Assembly: GCF_004752005.1 (NCBI RefSeq)
Contig: NZ_CP038493.1
Span: 1,326,302 to 1,390,301 of the forward strand
From: Thalassotalea sp. HSM 43
GTDB taxonomy: Bacteria; Pseudomonadota; Gammaproteobacteria; Enterobacterales; Alteromonadaceae
Direction: 5' to 3'
Length of the DNA: 64,000 bases
How positions within the stretch are numbered: position 1 is the stretch's first letter; each line of letters starts with the position of its first letter. The notes beneath the pieces were generated by a model. It saw only the letters and a list, made by a program, of their open reading frames with translations. It had not been told where the DNA came from and did not search any database. A program made the position numbers and the translations under genes. Of the stretch, positions 49,824 to 59,302 are shown piece after piece.

Positions 49824-50444
49824 TTATTTCGAGTAAAGCTCGACAATCAACTGTTCGTTGATTTCGGCTGATAGGTCAGAACGGTCAGGTAGACGTTTAA
49901 ACGTACCTTCCATTTTCTTACCATCAACTTCAACCCAGACTGGTTTCTCACGTTGATCAGCGATTTCAAGTGCAGCAACAATACGCGCTTGAGATTTCGC
50001 TTTTTCACGAATTGAGATCACATCGTCTGCTTTAACAGCGAAAGATGGAATGTTAACAACTTGACCGTTAACTACGATAGCTTTGTGGCTAACTAGTTGA
50101 CGAGCTTCAGCGCGAGTTGACGCATAACCCATACGGTAAACAACGTTGTCTAAACGCTTTTCTAAAAGCTGTAACAAGTTTTCACCTGTGTTACCTTTTA
50201 GACGAGCAGCTTCTTTATAGTAATTACGGAACTGTTTCTCAAGAACACCGTAGATACGACGAACTTTTTGCTTCTCACGAAGCTGAACACCATAGTCAGA
50301 TAAACGACCGCGACGCGCGCCGTGCTGACCAGGAATAGTTTCGATTTTACATTTAGTATCGATCGCGCGAACACCAGACTTAAGGAATAAGTCAGTACCT
50401 TCACGACGGCTAAGCTTAAGCTTAGGACCTAAATATCTTGCCAT
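49824..50444 (-). CDS. rpsD: 30S ribosomal protein S4
   Basis: A 206-residue primary 16S rRNA-binding protein. [20 protein letters not shown] at the start and the S4 RNA-binding domain ([20 protein letters not shown], then [12 protein letters not shown]) are present. The N-terminus lacks the four-Cys zinc knuckle, so it is the zinc-free form. In E. coli S4 is the translational repressor of the alpha operon. Confidence 0.99.
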   Translation of the reverse strand: MARYLGPKLKLSRREGTDLFLKSGVRAIDTKCKIETIPGQHGARRGRLSDYGVQLREKQKVRRIYGVLEKQFRNYYKEAARLKGNTGENLLQLLEKRLDNVVYRMGYASTRAEARQLVSHKAIVVNGQVVNIPSFAVKADDVISIREKAKSQARIVAALEIADQREKPVWVEVDGKKMEGTFKRLPDRSDLSAEINEQLIVELYSK

Positions 50445-50466
50445 TTTCTTTCTCCAACTATCCTAA

Positions 50467-50856
50467 TTAAACGCGACGTTTCTTAGGAGGACGACAACCA
50501 TTATGAGGAATAGGTGTCACGTCAGTAATGTTGGTGATTTTAAAACCAGCAGCATTTAAAGCACGGATTGCAGATTCACGACCTGGACCCGGACCCTTAA
50601 CGAACACTTCAATATTCTTCAAACCAAACTCTTGTGCTACTTTACCAGCACGATCAGCAGCAACCTGTGCAGCGAATGGAGTAGATTTACGTGAACCACG
50701 GAAACCTGAACCACCTGCAGTTGCCCAAGATAACGCATTACCTTGACGATCTGTAAGAGTTACGATTGTGTTGTTGAAAGAAGCATGGATATGAGCCATG
50801 CCATCAGCAACTTGTTTTTTCACGCGCTTACGAGCGCGAGTTGGTGTTTTAGCCAT
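50467..50856 (-). CDS. rpsK: 30S ribosomal protein S11
   Basis: A 129-residue platform protein of the small subunit. [40 protein letters not shown] and the C-terminal [16 protein letters not shown] are all standard. It lies between rpsM and rpsD in the alpha operon. Confidence 0.99.
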   Translation of the reverse strand: MAKTPTRARKRVKKQVADGMAHIHASFNNTIVTLTDRQGNALSWATAGGSGFRGSRKSTPFAAQVAADRAGKVAQEFGLKNIEVFVKGPGPGRESAIRALNAAGFKITNITDVTPIPHNGCRPPKKRRV

Positions 50857-50872
50857 GTCTAATTACCTCGAT

Positions 50873-51229
50873 CTACTTTTTAATCGGCTTACGAGGACCT
50901 TTACGAGTGCGCGCATTAGTTTTAGTGCGTTGCCCACGTAGAGGAAGACTGCGACGATGGCGTAAACCACGATAACAGCCAAGGTCCATCAGACGCTTGA
51001 TGTTCATTGAAATTTCACGACGTAAATCACCTTCTACGGTAAATTTAGCCACTTCTGCGCGAAGCAAATCGATTTGAGCTTCGTCTAGTTCACTGATCTT
51101 AGTATCTTCAGCAATACCTGCGCCTGAACAAATTGCCTTTGCTCTTGTTGCGCCGATGCCGTAGATTGCAGTAATGGCGATTACTGCGTGCTTACGATCA
51201 GGGATGTTAATGCCAGCTATACGGGCCAC
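50873..51229 (-). CDS. rpsM: 30S ribosomal protein S13
   Basis: A 118-residue protein at the small-subunit head. It contacts the P-site tRNA through its basic C-terminal tail ([16 protein letters not shown]). I take GTG at 51227-51229 as the start ([16 protein letters not shown]). AGGAG lies eight bases before this GTG but abuts an in-frame ATG two codons upstream, which is therefore too close. First gene of the alpha operon. Confidence 0.97.
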   Translation of the reverse strand: MARIAGINIPDRKHAVIAITAIYGIGATRAKAICSGAGIAEDTKISELDEAQIDLLRAEVAKFTVEGDLRREISMNIKRLMDLGCYRGLRHRRSLPLRGQRTKTNARTRKGPRKPIKK

Positions 51230-51376
51230 TAACACATCTCCTATAAATTAGGGTTAAAAGAAAACCGGTTGAAAAGCCCGTAAGGATACTCAACCAGCAA
51301 CATTTTTGCAATATAAAGTGTCACAAATTGCATTATATTACAACCTGTGACACTTGAATAAAAGATTAACCGAGAA

Positions 51377-51493
51377 TTAACCTTGACGTTGTTTGTGTTT
51401 AGGGTCGGTCTTGCAAATTACACGAACGACACCAGCACGTTTAACAACTTTACAGTTACGGCAAATCTTTTTAACGGATGCACGAACTTTCAT
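51377..51493 (-). CDS. rpmJ: 50S ribosomal protein L36
   Basis: A 38-residue protein, too short for many gene finders. [20 protein letters not shown] is followed by the second half of a zinc ribbon ([14 protein letters not shown]). The Cys11, Cys14, Cys27 and His33 ligands make it the zinc-binding C+ form. Such forms are often duplicated by a zinc-free paralogue under Zur elsewhere in the genome. Last gene of the spc operon, between secY and rpsM. Confidence 0.98.
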   Translation of the reverse strand: MKVRASVKKICRNCKVVKRAGVVRVICKTDPKHKQRQG

Positions 51494-51510
51494 TTTATAC
51501 TCCGTTGGTC

Positions 51511-52836
51511 TTATCGACCATAGCCTTTAAGATTGGCTTTCTTCAGTACGCTGTCATATTGATGAGACATCAAATGAGTTTGTACTTGCGCCATAAAGTC
51601 CATGATAACAACTACTATGATTAGTAGAGACGTTCCACCGAAGTAGAATTGTACGTCCATGAATATCATCATAAACTCAGGAACCAAACAAATTAAAGTA
51701 ATGTATAGTGCACCTGCCAGAGTAAGGCGGGTCATTACTTTATCAATATACCTAGAGGTTTGCTCACCAGGGCGAATGCCTGGGATAAACGCACCAGATT
51801 TCTTCAAATTATCTGCTGTTTCACGCGGGTTGAAAACAAGAGCCGTGTAGAAAAAGCAGAAAAAGATTATTGCTGCAGCATATAGCATTACATACAAAGG
51901 TTGACCTGGAGACATCGCTAGAGAAATCTCTTGCAAGAAGTCAGCAACCGGGCCTGTACCTTGTCCGAACCAACTTGCGATGGTTCCAGGGAACAAGATA
52001 ATACTTGAAGCAAAGATAGGTGGGATTACACCCGCCATATTTACTTTCAATGGTAAATGCGTGCTTTGTGCGGCAAACACCTTACGACCTTGTTGGCGTT
52101 TGGCGTAGTTTACCACAATGCGGCGTTGGCCGCGCTCTACAAATACCACAAACCAGGTTACAACAGCAACGATACCACCAATAAACAATAATGCTAGTGG
52201 GTGCAGTTCACCTTGACGCGCCATTTCAGCAGTTTGACCAACTGCAGATGGCATGCCTGCAACAATACCAGCGAAAATTAAGATTGAGATACCGTTACCA
52301 ATACCGCGTTCAGTAATCTGTTCACCTAACCACATTAAGAACATGGTACCGGTTACTAGAGATACTACCGCAGTAAAGTAGAAACCAAATCCTGTGTTAA
52401 CCACAAGACCAGGCATCATACCAGGTAAACTTTTCGCAATCGCAATTGACTGAACTGTTGCCAGAAGCAGTGTGCCGTAGCGAGTGTATTGACTGATCTT
52501 ACGACGTCCAGCTTCACCCTCTTTTTTCAATTCCATCATGCTCGGTACGACGTGAGTCGAAATTTGCATGATAATCGAGGCTGAGATGTACGGCATAATA
52601 CCAAGAGCCAATACAGAGGCTCGCTCAAGTGCACCACCAGAGAACATGTTAAACATTTCTACAATGGTGCCCTTTTGTTGATCAAACAACTGAGCTAGTA
52701 CAGCGGCGTCAATACCAGGGATTGGTACAAATGAACCTAAACGGAACACGATAAGTGCGCCGAGTACGAACAACAATCTTTGCTTCAGCTCAGACAAACC
52801 GCCTGCGCCTTTATTTTCCATTCCTGGTGTAGCCAT
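51511..52836 (-). CDS. secY: Preprotein translocase subunit SecY
   Basis: A 441-residue channel-forming subunit of the SecYEG translocon, with ten membrane segments. [20 protein letters not shown] is followed by the plug-region [20 protein letters not shown] and [12 protein letters not shown], with later family motifs such as NFAKRQQGR-like [16 protein letters not shown] and [20 protein letters not shown]. Full length. It is co-transcribed with the spc ribosomal genes. Confidence 0.99.
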   Translation of the reverse strand: MATPGMENKGAGGLSELKQRLLFVLGALIVFRLGSFVPIPGIDAAVLAQLFDQQKGTIVEMFNMFSGGALERASVLALGIMPYISASIIMQISTHVVPSMMELKKEGEAGRRKISQYTRYGTLLLATVQSIAIAKSLPGMMPGLVVNTGFGFYFTAVVSLVTGTMFLMWLGEQITERGIGNGISILIFAGIVAGMPSAVGQTAEMARQGELHPLALLFIGGIVAVVTWFVVFVERGQRRIVVNYAKRQQGRKVFAAQSTHLPLKVNMAGVIPPIFASSIILFPGTIASWFGQGTGPVADFLQEISLAMSPGQPLYVMLYAAAIIFFCFFYTALVFNPRETADNLKKSGAFIPGIRPGEQTSRYIDKVMTRLTLAGALYITLICLVPEFMMIFMDVQFYFGGTSLLIIVVVIMDFMAQVQTHLMSHQYDSVLKKANLKGYGR

Positions 52837-52843
52837 TTTAGTA

Positions 52844-53278
52844 CTATTCCTCTACTGTACCACCGGCAGCTTCAATCGCTGCACGTGCACCTTTAGTTAC
52901 TGCTAGGCCACGAACCGTAATCTTACGGTTAATCTCACCAGACAACATGATCTTTGCAGTTTCCATGTTGCGAGAGATGATGCCTGCTTCTTTTAGCGCG
53001 TGAATGTCAACAACATCTGCAGTCATAGTATTCAATTCGTGTAAACGTACTTCAGCGCGAACTAAAGACTTACGAGAAGTGAAACCAAACTTAGGCAAAC
53101 GTTGCTTAAGTGGCATCTGACCACCTTCAAAACCTACGCGTATGCCACCGCCAGAACGAGACTTCTGACCTTTGTGACCACGACCACCGGTTTTACCTAG
53201 GCCAGAACCAATACCACGACCAACACGTTTCTTAGCTGATTTAGAACCAGGTGCAGGGGATAATGTGTTTAAATGCAT
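52844..53278 (-). CDS. rplO: 50S ribosomal protein L15
   Basis: A 144-residue protein. [20 protein letters not shown] and the Gly-rich [20 protein letters not shown] are typical, and the C-terminal globular part ends with [14 protein letters not shown]. It lies directly upstream of secY (7-bp gap). Confidence 0.99.
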   Translation of the reverse strand: MHLNTLSPAPGSKSAKKRVGRGIGSGLGKTGGRGHKGQKSRSGGGIRVGFEGGQMPLKQRLPKFGFTSRKSLVRAEVRLHELNTMTADVVDIHALKEAGIISRNMETAKIMLSGEINRKITVRGLAVTKGARAAIEAAGGTVEE

Positions 53279-53281
53279 TGT

Positions 53282-53461
53282 TTAGTCCTCCACCTTAATC
53301 ATGTAATGAACTTTGTTGATCATACCACGTACTGATGGAGTATCTTCTAACTCTACAGTATGATTGATACGACGTAAACCTAAACCTTTCAAAGTCGCAC
53401 GGTGCGTCGGAAGACGACCAATTGAGCTTTTAACTTGAGTTACTTTAACAGTCTTAGCCAT
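53282..53461 (-). CDS. rpmD: 50S ribosomal protein L30
   Basis: A 59-residue protein starting [20 protein letters not shown]. The family core [20 protein letters not shown] and the end [13 protein letters not shown] are present. It is a short gene fitting exactly between rpsE and rplO. Confidence 0.98.
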   Translation of the reverse strand: MAKTVKVTQVKSSIGRLPTHRATLKGLGLRRINHTVELEDTPSVRGMINKVHYMIKVED

Positions 53462-53467
53462 TGTTCA

Positions 53468-53971
53468 TTACCCCAGTATTTCAGTAACGTTTAGACCACG
53501 CTTAGCTGCAACAGACTCTGGCGATTTCATATTTGCCAGAGCGCCGATAGTAGCGCGAACAACGTTAATTGGGTTAGTAGAACCGTATGCTTTTGACAAT
53601 ACGTTCTGTACGCCCGCAACTTCTAGTACTGCACGCATCGCACCACCGGCGATGATACCTGTACCTTCAGCAGCAGGTTGCATGTAAACTTTAGAACCTG
53701 AGTGCTTACCTTTAACAGCATGCTGCAAGGTAGTACCTTTAAGGTCTACGTTTACGATATTACGGCGAGCCTTTTCCATTGCTTTTTGGATTGCAGCAGG
53801 AACTTCACGTGCCTTACCGTAACCAAAACCAACACGGCCGTTACCGTCACCAACGACAGTTAGTGCAGTGAAGCTGAAGATACGACCACCTTTAACCACT
53901 TTTGATACGCGGTTAACAGCGATTAGCTTTTCAGCGAATTCACTTTGTTGTGTGTTTTCTACATTAGCCAT
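53468..53971 (-). CDS. rpsE: 30S ribosomal protein S5
   Basis: A 167-residue protein needed for decoding fidelity. The N-terminal dsRBD-like domain ([20 protein letters not shown]) is followed by [20 protein letters not shown] and the C-terminal fold ending [14 protein letters not shown]. In its usual place between rplR and rpmD. Confidence 0.99.
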   Translation of the reverse strand: MANVENTQQSEFAEKLIAVNRVSKVVKGGRIFSFTALTVVGDGNGRVGFGYGKAREVPAAIQKAMEKARRNIVNVDLKGTTLQHAVKGKHSGSKVYMQPAAEGTGIIAGGAMRAVLEVAGVQNVLSKAYGSTNPINVVRATIGALANMKSPESVAAKRGLNVTEILG

Positions 53972-53980
53972 TATCTACTC

Positions 53981-54331
53981 CTAGAATTTAAGGCCAGCTT
54001 CACGAGCTGCTTCAGCTAGAGCTTCAACTCGACCGTGGTATAAGAAACCCGAACGATCGAAAGCAACTGATTCAATGCCTTTGGCAGCAGCGCGTTCTGC
54101 GATAGTTTTACCTACAGCAGCAGCGGCGTCTTTATTGCCAGTAGCTTTAACTTGCTCACGTACTTCTTTATCTAAAGTAGATGCAGAAGCAAGTACTTCA
54201 GATGTAGCACTGATTAGCTGAGCATAAATGTGACGAGGAGTACGGTGTACAACTAAGCGATTCGCACCCAACTCGCTGATTTTTGCGCGCGTGCGTTTTG
54301 CACGACGTAAACGAGATGTTTTCTTATCCAT
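53981..54331 (-). CDS. rplR: 50S ribosomal protein L18
   Basis: A 116-residue 5S rRNA-binding protein. The N-terminal [20 protein letters not shown], the [17 protein letters not shown] motif and the final [20 protein letters not shown] plus GLKF are standard. Between rplF and rpsE. Confidence 0.99.
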   Translation of the reverse strand: MDKKTSRLRRAKRTRAKISELGANRLVVHRTPRHIYAQLISATSEVLASASTLDKEVREQVKATGNKDAAAAVGKTIAERAAAKGIESVAFDRSGFLYHGRVEALAEAAREAGLKF

Positions 54332-54340
54332 TGTATTACC

Positions 54341-54874
54341 CTACTTCTTCTTAGCTTCTTTACGACGAACAACTTCATCGCTATAACGAATACCTTTACC
54401 TTTATAAGGCTCTGGCTTACGGTAAGCGCGAATGTTCGCAGCAACTTGACCAATCACCTGCTTATCAGCACCCGTAAGTACGATTTCAGTTTGACTAGGA
54501 GTTTCACACTTAACACCTGCTGGGATAGCGTGCTCTACTGGGTGAGAGAAACCTAAAGATAGGTTTAAGTTCTGACCAGCAGCTTTTGCACGGTAACCAA
54601 CACCGTTAAGAATAAGACGTTTTTCGAAGCCTTCGCTCACACCAACAACCATACTGTTGATTAGTGCACGAGCAGTACCGGCTTGCATCCAAGCAGCTTT
54701 GCTTTCTGTAGCTACACCAGTCTTGATTGAGTTTTCTTCTTGAGAAACTGCAACAAGAGCATTGATAGAGCGAGAAAGTTCGCCTTTAGGACCTTTAACT
54801 GTGATCTCTTGACCAGATAACGTAACAGTAACGCCAGCAGGTACAGCCACAGGTGCTTTTGCAACACGAGACAT
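54341..54874 (-). CDS. rplF: 50S ribosomal protein L6
   Basis: A 177-residue protein with two similar alpha/beta domains near the factor-binding site. [20 protein letters not shown] starts it, and the C-terminal signature [20 protein letters not shown] is present. Between rpsH and rplR. Confidence 0.99.
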   Translation of the reverse strand: MSRVAKAPVAVPAGVTVTLSGQEITVKGPKGELSRSINALVAVSQEENSIKTGVATESKAAWMQAGTARALINSMVVGVSEGFEKRLILNGVGYRAKAAGQNLNLSLGFSHPVEHAIPAGVKCETPSQTEIVLTGADKQVIGQVAANIRAYRKPEPYKGKGIRYSDEVVRRKEAKKK

Positions 54875-54885
54875 ATTCTTGCTCC

Positions 54886-55275
54886 TTACGCTACGATACC
54901 GATGATCTCACCGCCTAAACCTGCATTACGTGCAGCGCGGTCAGTCATAAGACCTTTAGAAGTTGAAACAATCGCAATACCAAGACCAGCTAGAACTTGT
55001 GGAAGATCATTGCTGCCTTTGTATACACGAAGACCAGGACGTGAAACACGCTTGATCGTTTCGATAACTTCTTTACCTTCGAAGTACTTCAAAGTAACAG
55101 ATAGTTCCGGCTTTTTGCCGTCCATTACGTTAAAGTCGTTAATGTAACCTTCTTCTTTAAGCAAGTTTGCAATAGCAACTTTCAGCTTTGAAGATGGCAT
55201 AGTTACCGCAACCTTAGTTGCAGATTGACCGTTACGGATGCGTGTGAACATATCCGCGATAGGATCAGTCATCAT
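54886..55275 (-). CDS. rpsH: 30S ribosomal protein S8
   Basis: A 129-residue (or 128, as two ATGs are adjacent) central-domain 16S rRNA-binding protein. [16 protein letters not shown] and the C-terminal [20 protein letters not shown] are typical. In E. coli S8 represses translation of the spc operon through a site near rplE; that site was not modelled here. Confidence 0.99.
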   Translation of the reverse strand: MMTDPIADMFTRIRNGQSATKVAVTMPSSKLKVAIANLLKEEGYINDFNVMDGKKPELSVTLKYFEGKEVIETIKRVSRPGLRVYKGSNDLPQVLAGLGIAIVSTSKGLMTDRAARNAGLGGEIIGIVA

Positions 55276-55288
55276 AATCGCTTACTCC

Positions 55289-55594
55289 TTACCAACTTGC
55301 TTTCTTAAGACCAGGTACTTCACCACGCATGGTTGCTTCACGTAACTTGATACGGCTTAAGCCGAACTTACGTAAGTAACCGTGTGGACGACCAGTAACT
55401 GTACAACGGTTACGTTGACGGCTGCTGCTCGAGTCACGTGGTAGAGACTGAAGTTTCAATACTGCATCCCAACGCTCTTCGTCAGTAGACTCAGGGCTAG
55501 AGATGATATCTTTTAGTGCACGACGCTTTTCAGCGTACTGGGCAACTAATTTTGCACGTTTAGCTTCACGTGCTTTCATTGATGATTTAGCCAT
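55289..55594 (-). CDS. rpsN: 30S ribosomal protein S14
   Basis: A 101-residue protein, the long zinc-free type. The [20 protein letters not shown] region has a single Cys rather than the CxxC pairs of the short zinc form. [20 protein letters not shown] starts it. Between rplE and rpsH. Confidence 0.99.
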   Translation of the reverse strand: MAKSSMKAREAKRAKLVAQYAEKRRALKDIISSPESTDEERWDAVLKLQSLPRDSSSSRQRNRCTVTGRPHGYLRKFGLSRIKLREATMRGEVPGLKKASW

Positions 55595-55605
55595 TACTCT
55601 ACACC

Positions 55606-56145
55606 TTATTTCTTAAACGGGAAGTTAAAGGCAGTCAGCAAAGCACGACCTTCCGCATCGGAACCCGCAGTGGTAGTGATAGTGATATCCATACCGCGAA
55701 TTTTATCTACTTTATCGTAGTCGATTTCAGGAAATATGATTTGCTCACGCACACCCATGCTGTAATTACCACGGCCGTCGAACGATTTAGGGTTCAAGCC
55801 ACGGAAGTCACGGATACGAGGAACTGAAATTGAGATTAAGCGCTCAAAGAAGTCCCACATGCGCTCGCCGCGTAGAGTTACTTTTGCACCAATTGGGTAG
55901 CCTTCACGGATCTTAAAGCCAGCAACAGATTTGCGTGCTTTAGTCACTAGAGGCTTTTGACCCGAGATTGCAGCAAGATCACCAGTAGCGTTGTCTAGCA
56001 CTTTCTTATCAGAAATAGCTTCACCAACACCCATGTTTAAAGTGATCTTCTCAATTCGAGGGACTTGCATGACACTTTTGTATCCGAACTCTTTGGTCAG
56101 TTCAGTAACAACGGTATCTTTGTAAAAATCATGCAGTTTCGCCAT
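55606..56145 (-). CDS. rplE: 50S ribosomal protein L5
   Basis: A 179-residue 5S rRNA-binding protein at the central protuberance. [40 protein letters not shown] and [20 protein letters not shown] are typical. Between rplX and rpsN. Confidence 0.99.
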   Translation of the reverse strand: MAKLHDFYKDTVVTELTKEFGYKSVMQVPRIEKITLNMGVGEAISDKKVLDNATGDLAAISGQKPLVTKARKSVAGFKIREGYPIGAKVTLRGERMWDFFERLISISVPRIRDFRGLNPKSFDGRGNYSMGVREQIIFPEIDYDKVDKIRGMDITITTTAGSDAEGRALLTAFNFPFKK

Positions 56146-56158
56146 CGTTTACTCCAAA

Positions 56159-56473
56159 TTAAACTAATTCGTTATTAGACTTGAAGAAACGAACTTTTTT
56201 GCCGTCTTCAACTCTAAAACCAACACGATCAGCCTTGCCAGTGGCAGGGTTTTTGATCGCAACGTTTGAAACGTCGATAGCAGCTTCTTTCTCAACGATA
56301 CCACCGGCTTGCTGTAACTGAGGTACAGGCTTTTGGTGTTTCTTGATTAAGTTGATGCCTTCAACGAAAACTTTTCCTTCAGCTGTTAGAACTTTGGTGA
56401 CTTTGCCACTTTTGCCCTTATCTTTACCAGCTAGGATTACTACCTCGTCATTTTGACGAATTTTAGAGGCCAT
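56159..56473 (-). CDS. rplX: 50S ribosomal protein L24
   Basis: A 104-residue assembly-initiator protein with an N-terminal KOW motif ([19 protein letters not shown]). [20 protein letters not shown] and the C-terminal KPATGK-like [19 protein letters not shown] are present. Second gene of the spc operon. Confidence 0.99.
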   Translation of the reverse strand: MASKIRQNDEVVILAGKDKGKSGKVTKVLTAEGKVFVEGINLIKKHQKPVPQLQQAGGIVEKEAAIDVSNVAIKNPATGKADRVGFRVEDGKKVRFFKSNNELV

Positions 56474-56484
56474 TTTCAGACTCC

Positions 56485-56853
56485 TTAAAGTACTTCTGGT
56501 GCAAGTGATACGATCTTCATGAACTGTTCAGTTCGAAGTTCACGTGTCACCGGCCCGAAAATACGAGTACCAATTGGTTGTAAGTTGGTATTCAACATTA
56601 CAGCCGCGTTACCATCGAAACGGATGGCTGAACCATCTGGACGACGAACGCCTTTTCTAGTGCGCACCACTACAGCGTTTAGTACATCACCTTTCTTCAC
56701 TTTACCGCGAGGAATAGCTTCTTTTACAGAAACCTTAATGATGTCACCAATGCCAGCATAGCGACGGTGCGAGCCACCTAGAACCTTTATACACTGCACG
56801 CGTCGAGCGCCGCTGTTATCAGCAACGTCTAGCTGTGATTGCATTTGGATCAT
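56485..56853 (-). CDS. rplN: 50S ribosomal protein L14
   Basis: A 122-residue protein starting [20 protein letters not shown], with the signature [20 protein letters not shown]. The ATG at 56851-56853 has GGAG eight bases upstream; the frame extends ten codons further into the leader, which is not translated. It is the first gene of the spc operon and here lacks its usual upstream neighbour rpsQ. An extended -10 promoter lies about 90-100 bp upstream. Confidence 0.98.
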   Translation of the reverse strand: MIQMQSQLDVADNSGARRVQCIKVLGGSHRRYAGIGDIIKVSVKEAIPRGKVKKGDVLNAVVVRTRKGVRRPDGSAIRFDGNAAVMLNTNLQPIGTRIFGPVTRELRTEQFMKIVSLAPEVL

Positions 56854-56945
56854 TTTATGTGCTCCGCTTATGTTAAAATTCAAGGCTAAAAAATCTAGCC
56901 CTTCACTGCCTTAAAATCCATACACTTAGAGTGAATGGGCGCGAG

Positions 56946-56954
56946 ATTATAACA
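56946..56954 (-). promoter_or_regulatory. Extended -10 promoter of the spc operon
   Basis: Minus-strand TGTTATAAT is a perfect extended -10, followed by a GC-rich discriminator (CTCGCGCC) typical of stringently controlled ribosomal promoters. No strong -35 is seen. The leader to rplN is about 85 bases. The remainder of the 398-bp gap 56854-57251 holds only the terminator at 57200-57226. Confidence 0.65.
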
Positions 56955-57199
56955 CTACGACAGAAAAAGTGGTACTTTATTTAAACAAAAAGTTTATGGG
57001 TACTGTGAAAGTTAATAAGATGTTAATGGTGATGTAGGTTAACTGCTTGATTTTGATTAATTTTCATTCAAAAAAACGATTACAAACTGTTACTAAAATA
57101 AGGCTTTTATCAGCGCCAAATCGTTAACATATTGTTAATCCAGTTAGCTTAGATGTTAATGACGGGCGATATCCGGGTGAAACAGGCCTTTGAAAACAC

Positions 57200-57226
57200 A
57201 AAAAAGGCTCATTTAGAGCCTTTTTT
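57200..57226 (-). terminator. Terminator of the GGDEF-EAL gene
   Basis: AAAAAAGGCTC-attta-GAGCCTTTTTT lies 25 bp past the stop. It isolates the inserted genes from the spc operon and is also competent on the plus strand. Confidence 0.9.
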
Positions 57227-57251
57227 ATCAATAAAAATAATTAAAAATTTA

Positions 57252-59183
57252 TTATTTTTCGCTGGCAGCGACAATATTCTCTTGTCTCTTTGCCATTATG
57301 TGGCGTACAAAGTCATCATGCTTTATCGCTGGTGACCAATGATAGCCTTGCGCATAATCACAATTTAACGATACTAAGGTGTCTAATACGCTTTGGCTTT
57401 CGACCCCTTCTGCTACCAACTTAATATTTAAACGTTTGGCAATATCAGTAATGGCTTTAACAATGGCTAAGTCATCTTCGCTCTTGTCTAGGTCCATAAT
57501 GTATTCGCGGTCAATTTTAATGGCATGAACGTTTAAACGTTTAATGTATGCCAAGTTTGAGTAACCTTTACCAAAGTCATCAATTGATAACTTCACACCA
57601 GAACGCTTTAATGACTGAATGTTACGGGTAAGCGCTTCACTTTGTTCAATCAATACGTTTTCGGTAATTTCAAGCTCAAGGAACTCCGGTAATAACCTGT
57701 ATCGATTTAATAGCAACATAACTTGGTTGGAAAAATCTGGGGAATAGAATTGAATCGGTGACACGTTGACCGAGACACTATAATCGATAAAGCCCATTTC
57801 ATGCCATTTGGCGCAATGTTTAATCGACGTCTCTAAAACAAAGTGGCCTAAACGATTAATTAAACCTGATTTCTCTGCCAAAGGTATAAATACCTCCGGG
57901 CTGATAAAGCCCTTCTCTTGGTGTTGCCAACGCAATAATGCTTCGGCGCCGATAATTTGATTTTGTTGGATATCGATTTTCGGTTGATAGTACAACTCTA
58001 ACGCATCGGCCTTAATAGCTTTACGCAAGTCTTCCAACAGCGAGAAGTCTTCTTGAGCATCAACGATCATTTCATCATCTATCAAACTGATGCGATTACG
58101 GCCCAATTTCTTCGCCTGATACAGGGCAATATCGGCATACTTAAGTGCGGTATCAAAATCAGCGGCATGATCTGGGGCGATAGCAATACCGATAGAGCAG
58201 CTTACTGATAGCTCATAGTTTTTAATTTTTAACGCTTGATTTAACAATTCACCAAGGCGCTCACTTTGATTAATGACGTCGTCGTTATTGGAAAAATCAT
58301 TAAGCAACACCAAAAACTCGTCTCCACCAAGACGATATACACTGCCATATCCGCCAATCATGCCAGCAATACGACGAGCAATTAGGATCAAAAACTCATC
58401 GCCTATTTGGTGCCCTAAAGAATCATTGATTGATTTAAAGTCATCTAAATCAATAAACAGCAAAGCGGTTTTACTGCCATTTTTATTGCCTGTTTCTACA
58501 TATTGGTCGAATATTTTGCGCGCCATTACTCGGTTAGGTAAACCAGTCAAAGCATCCTGATACACTAATTTTTGCACTTCACGTTTTGATTTGTTTAACT
58601 CTTCGTTTTGATCGACTAAATCAGAAATCAGTTTTTTAATGCCCTGAGCCCCTATGAAAGTCGATATAAAGATGACCAGTAACAGCAAATTTATGATGGT
58701 TGCAGATTCTAAATTAATGGATGAATCGTAGTTCAGGTAAATCTCATTTACATTAACGTAGGCATTGGCGAATATCAGGCCGACAATAAACAAAAATATA
58801 CCAGTGACTAGTTTGGTCGATGCCAAGACGGTGGCAAATATCAAGATCATTGGAAAGGCAAACATCACTTCATCGCGAATACCACCATAGCGCCACATTA
58901 AATATGTCGCCAAGATGGTGTGACAAAGAATCAATACCGTTGTCGCGACATTAATGTGATTATCTTTAAGCTTCCAATAGGCACCTGCGAGTATCAATAA
59001 TACGGCGCTAAGTATGCCTGCTAATTCAAAACTGCCATTAAATAGCTGGATGATGATGGCGAGAAATAACGCCACCTCAGAAACGATAAATACCTGGAGA
59101 GCTTTTTCTTTACGGTATGATTTACCAAAATCTTCAATATTGTCGATATCGATATCGATCGAAGGGTTTACTTTTGAAAGCAT
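57252..59183 (-). CDS. Membrane-bound GGDEF-EAL c-di-GMP protein
   Basis: A 643-residue protein. Residues about 28-190 hold six or so membrane segments that I cannot match to a named sensor. A short coiled region (LVDQNEELNKSKREVQKLVY) precedes the GGDEF domain (about 210-370, catalytic RLGGDEFLVLL). The EAL domain (about 385-635) has AEALLRWQH, NVSPIQF, ELEITENVL, DDFGKGYSNLAY, KIDREYI and EGVES, so the phosphodiesterase site looks intact. No RxxD inhibitory site precedes GGDEF. It may make, break or do both to c-di-GMP. It sits between the S10 and spc ribosomal operons, a very unusual place. Confidence 0.95.
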   Translation of the reverse strand: MLSKVNPSIDIDIDNIEDFGKSYRKEKALQVFIVSEVALFLAIIIQLFNGSFELAGILSAVLLILAGAYWKLKDNHINVATTVLILCHTILATYLMWRYGGIRDEVMFAFPMILIFATVLASTKLVTGIFLFIVGLIFANAYVNVNEIYLNYDSSINLESATIINLLLLVIFISTFIGAQGIKKLISDLVDQNEELNKSKREVQKLVYQDALTGLPNRVMARKIFDQYVETGNKNGSKTALLFIDLDDFKSINDSLGHQIGDEFLILIARRIAGMIGGYGSVYRLGGDEFLVLLNDFSNNDDVINQSERLGELLNQALKIKNYELSVSCSIGIAIAPDHAADFDTALKYADIALYQAKKLGRNRISLIDDEMIVDAQEDFSLLEDLRKAIKADALELYYQPKIDIQQNQIIGAEALLRWQHQEKGFISPEVFIPLAEKSGLINRLGHFVLETSIKHCAKWHEMGFIDYSVSVNVSPIQFYSPDFSNQVMLLLNRYRLLPEFLELEITENVLIEQSEALTRNIQSLKRSGVKLSIDDFGKGYSNLAYIKRLNVHAIKIDREYIMDLDKSEDDLAIVKAITDIAKRLNIKLVAEGVESQSVLDTLVSLNCDYAQGYHWSPAIKHDDFVRHIMAKRQENIVAASEK

Positions 59184-59302
59184 TGTTTGCGGCTATTATT
59201 CTGATTATTGTCGAAACAGCGTAGCATAACAGGCTTTATGTGATCTAGCGTTGAACCTCGTTCATTAAAGCACTTATAGGTAAGCTACTGAATCATATGC
59301 AA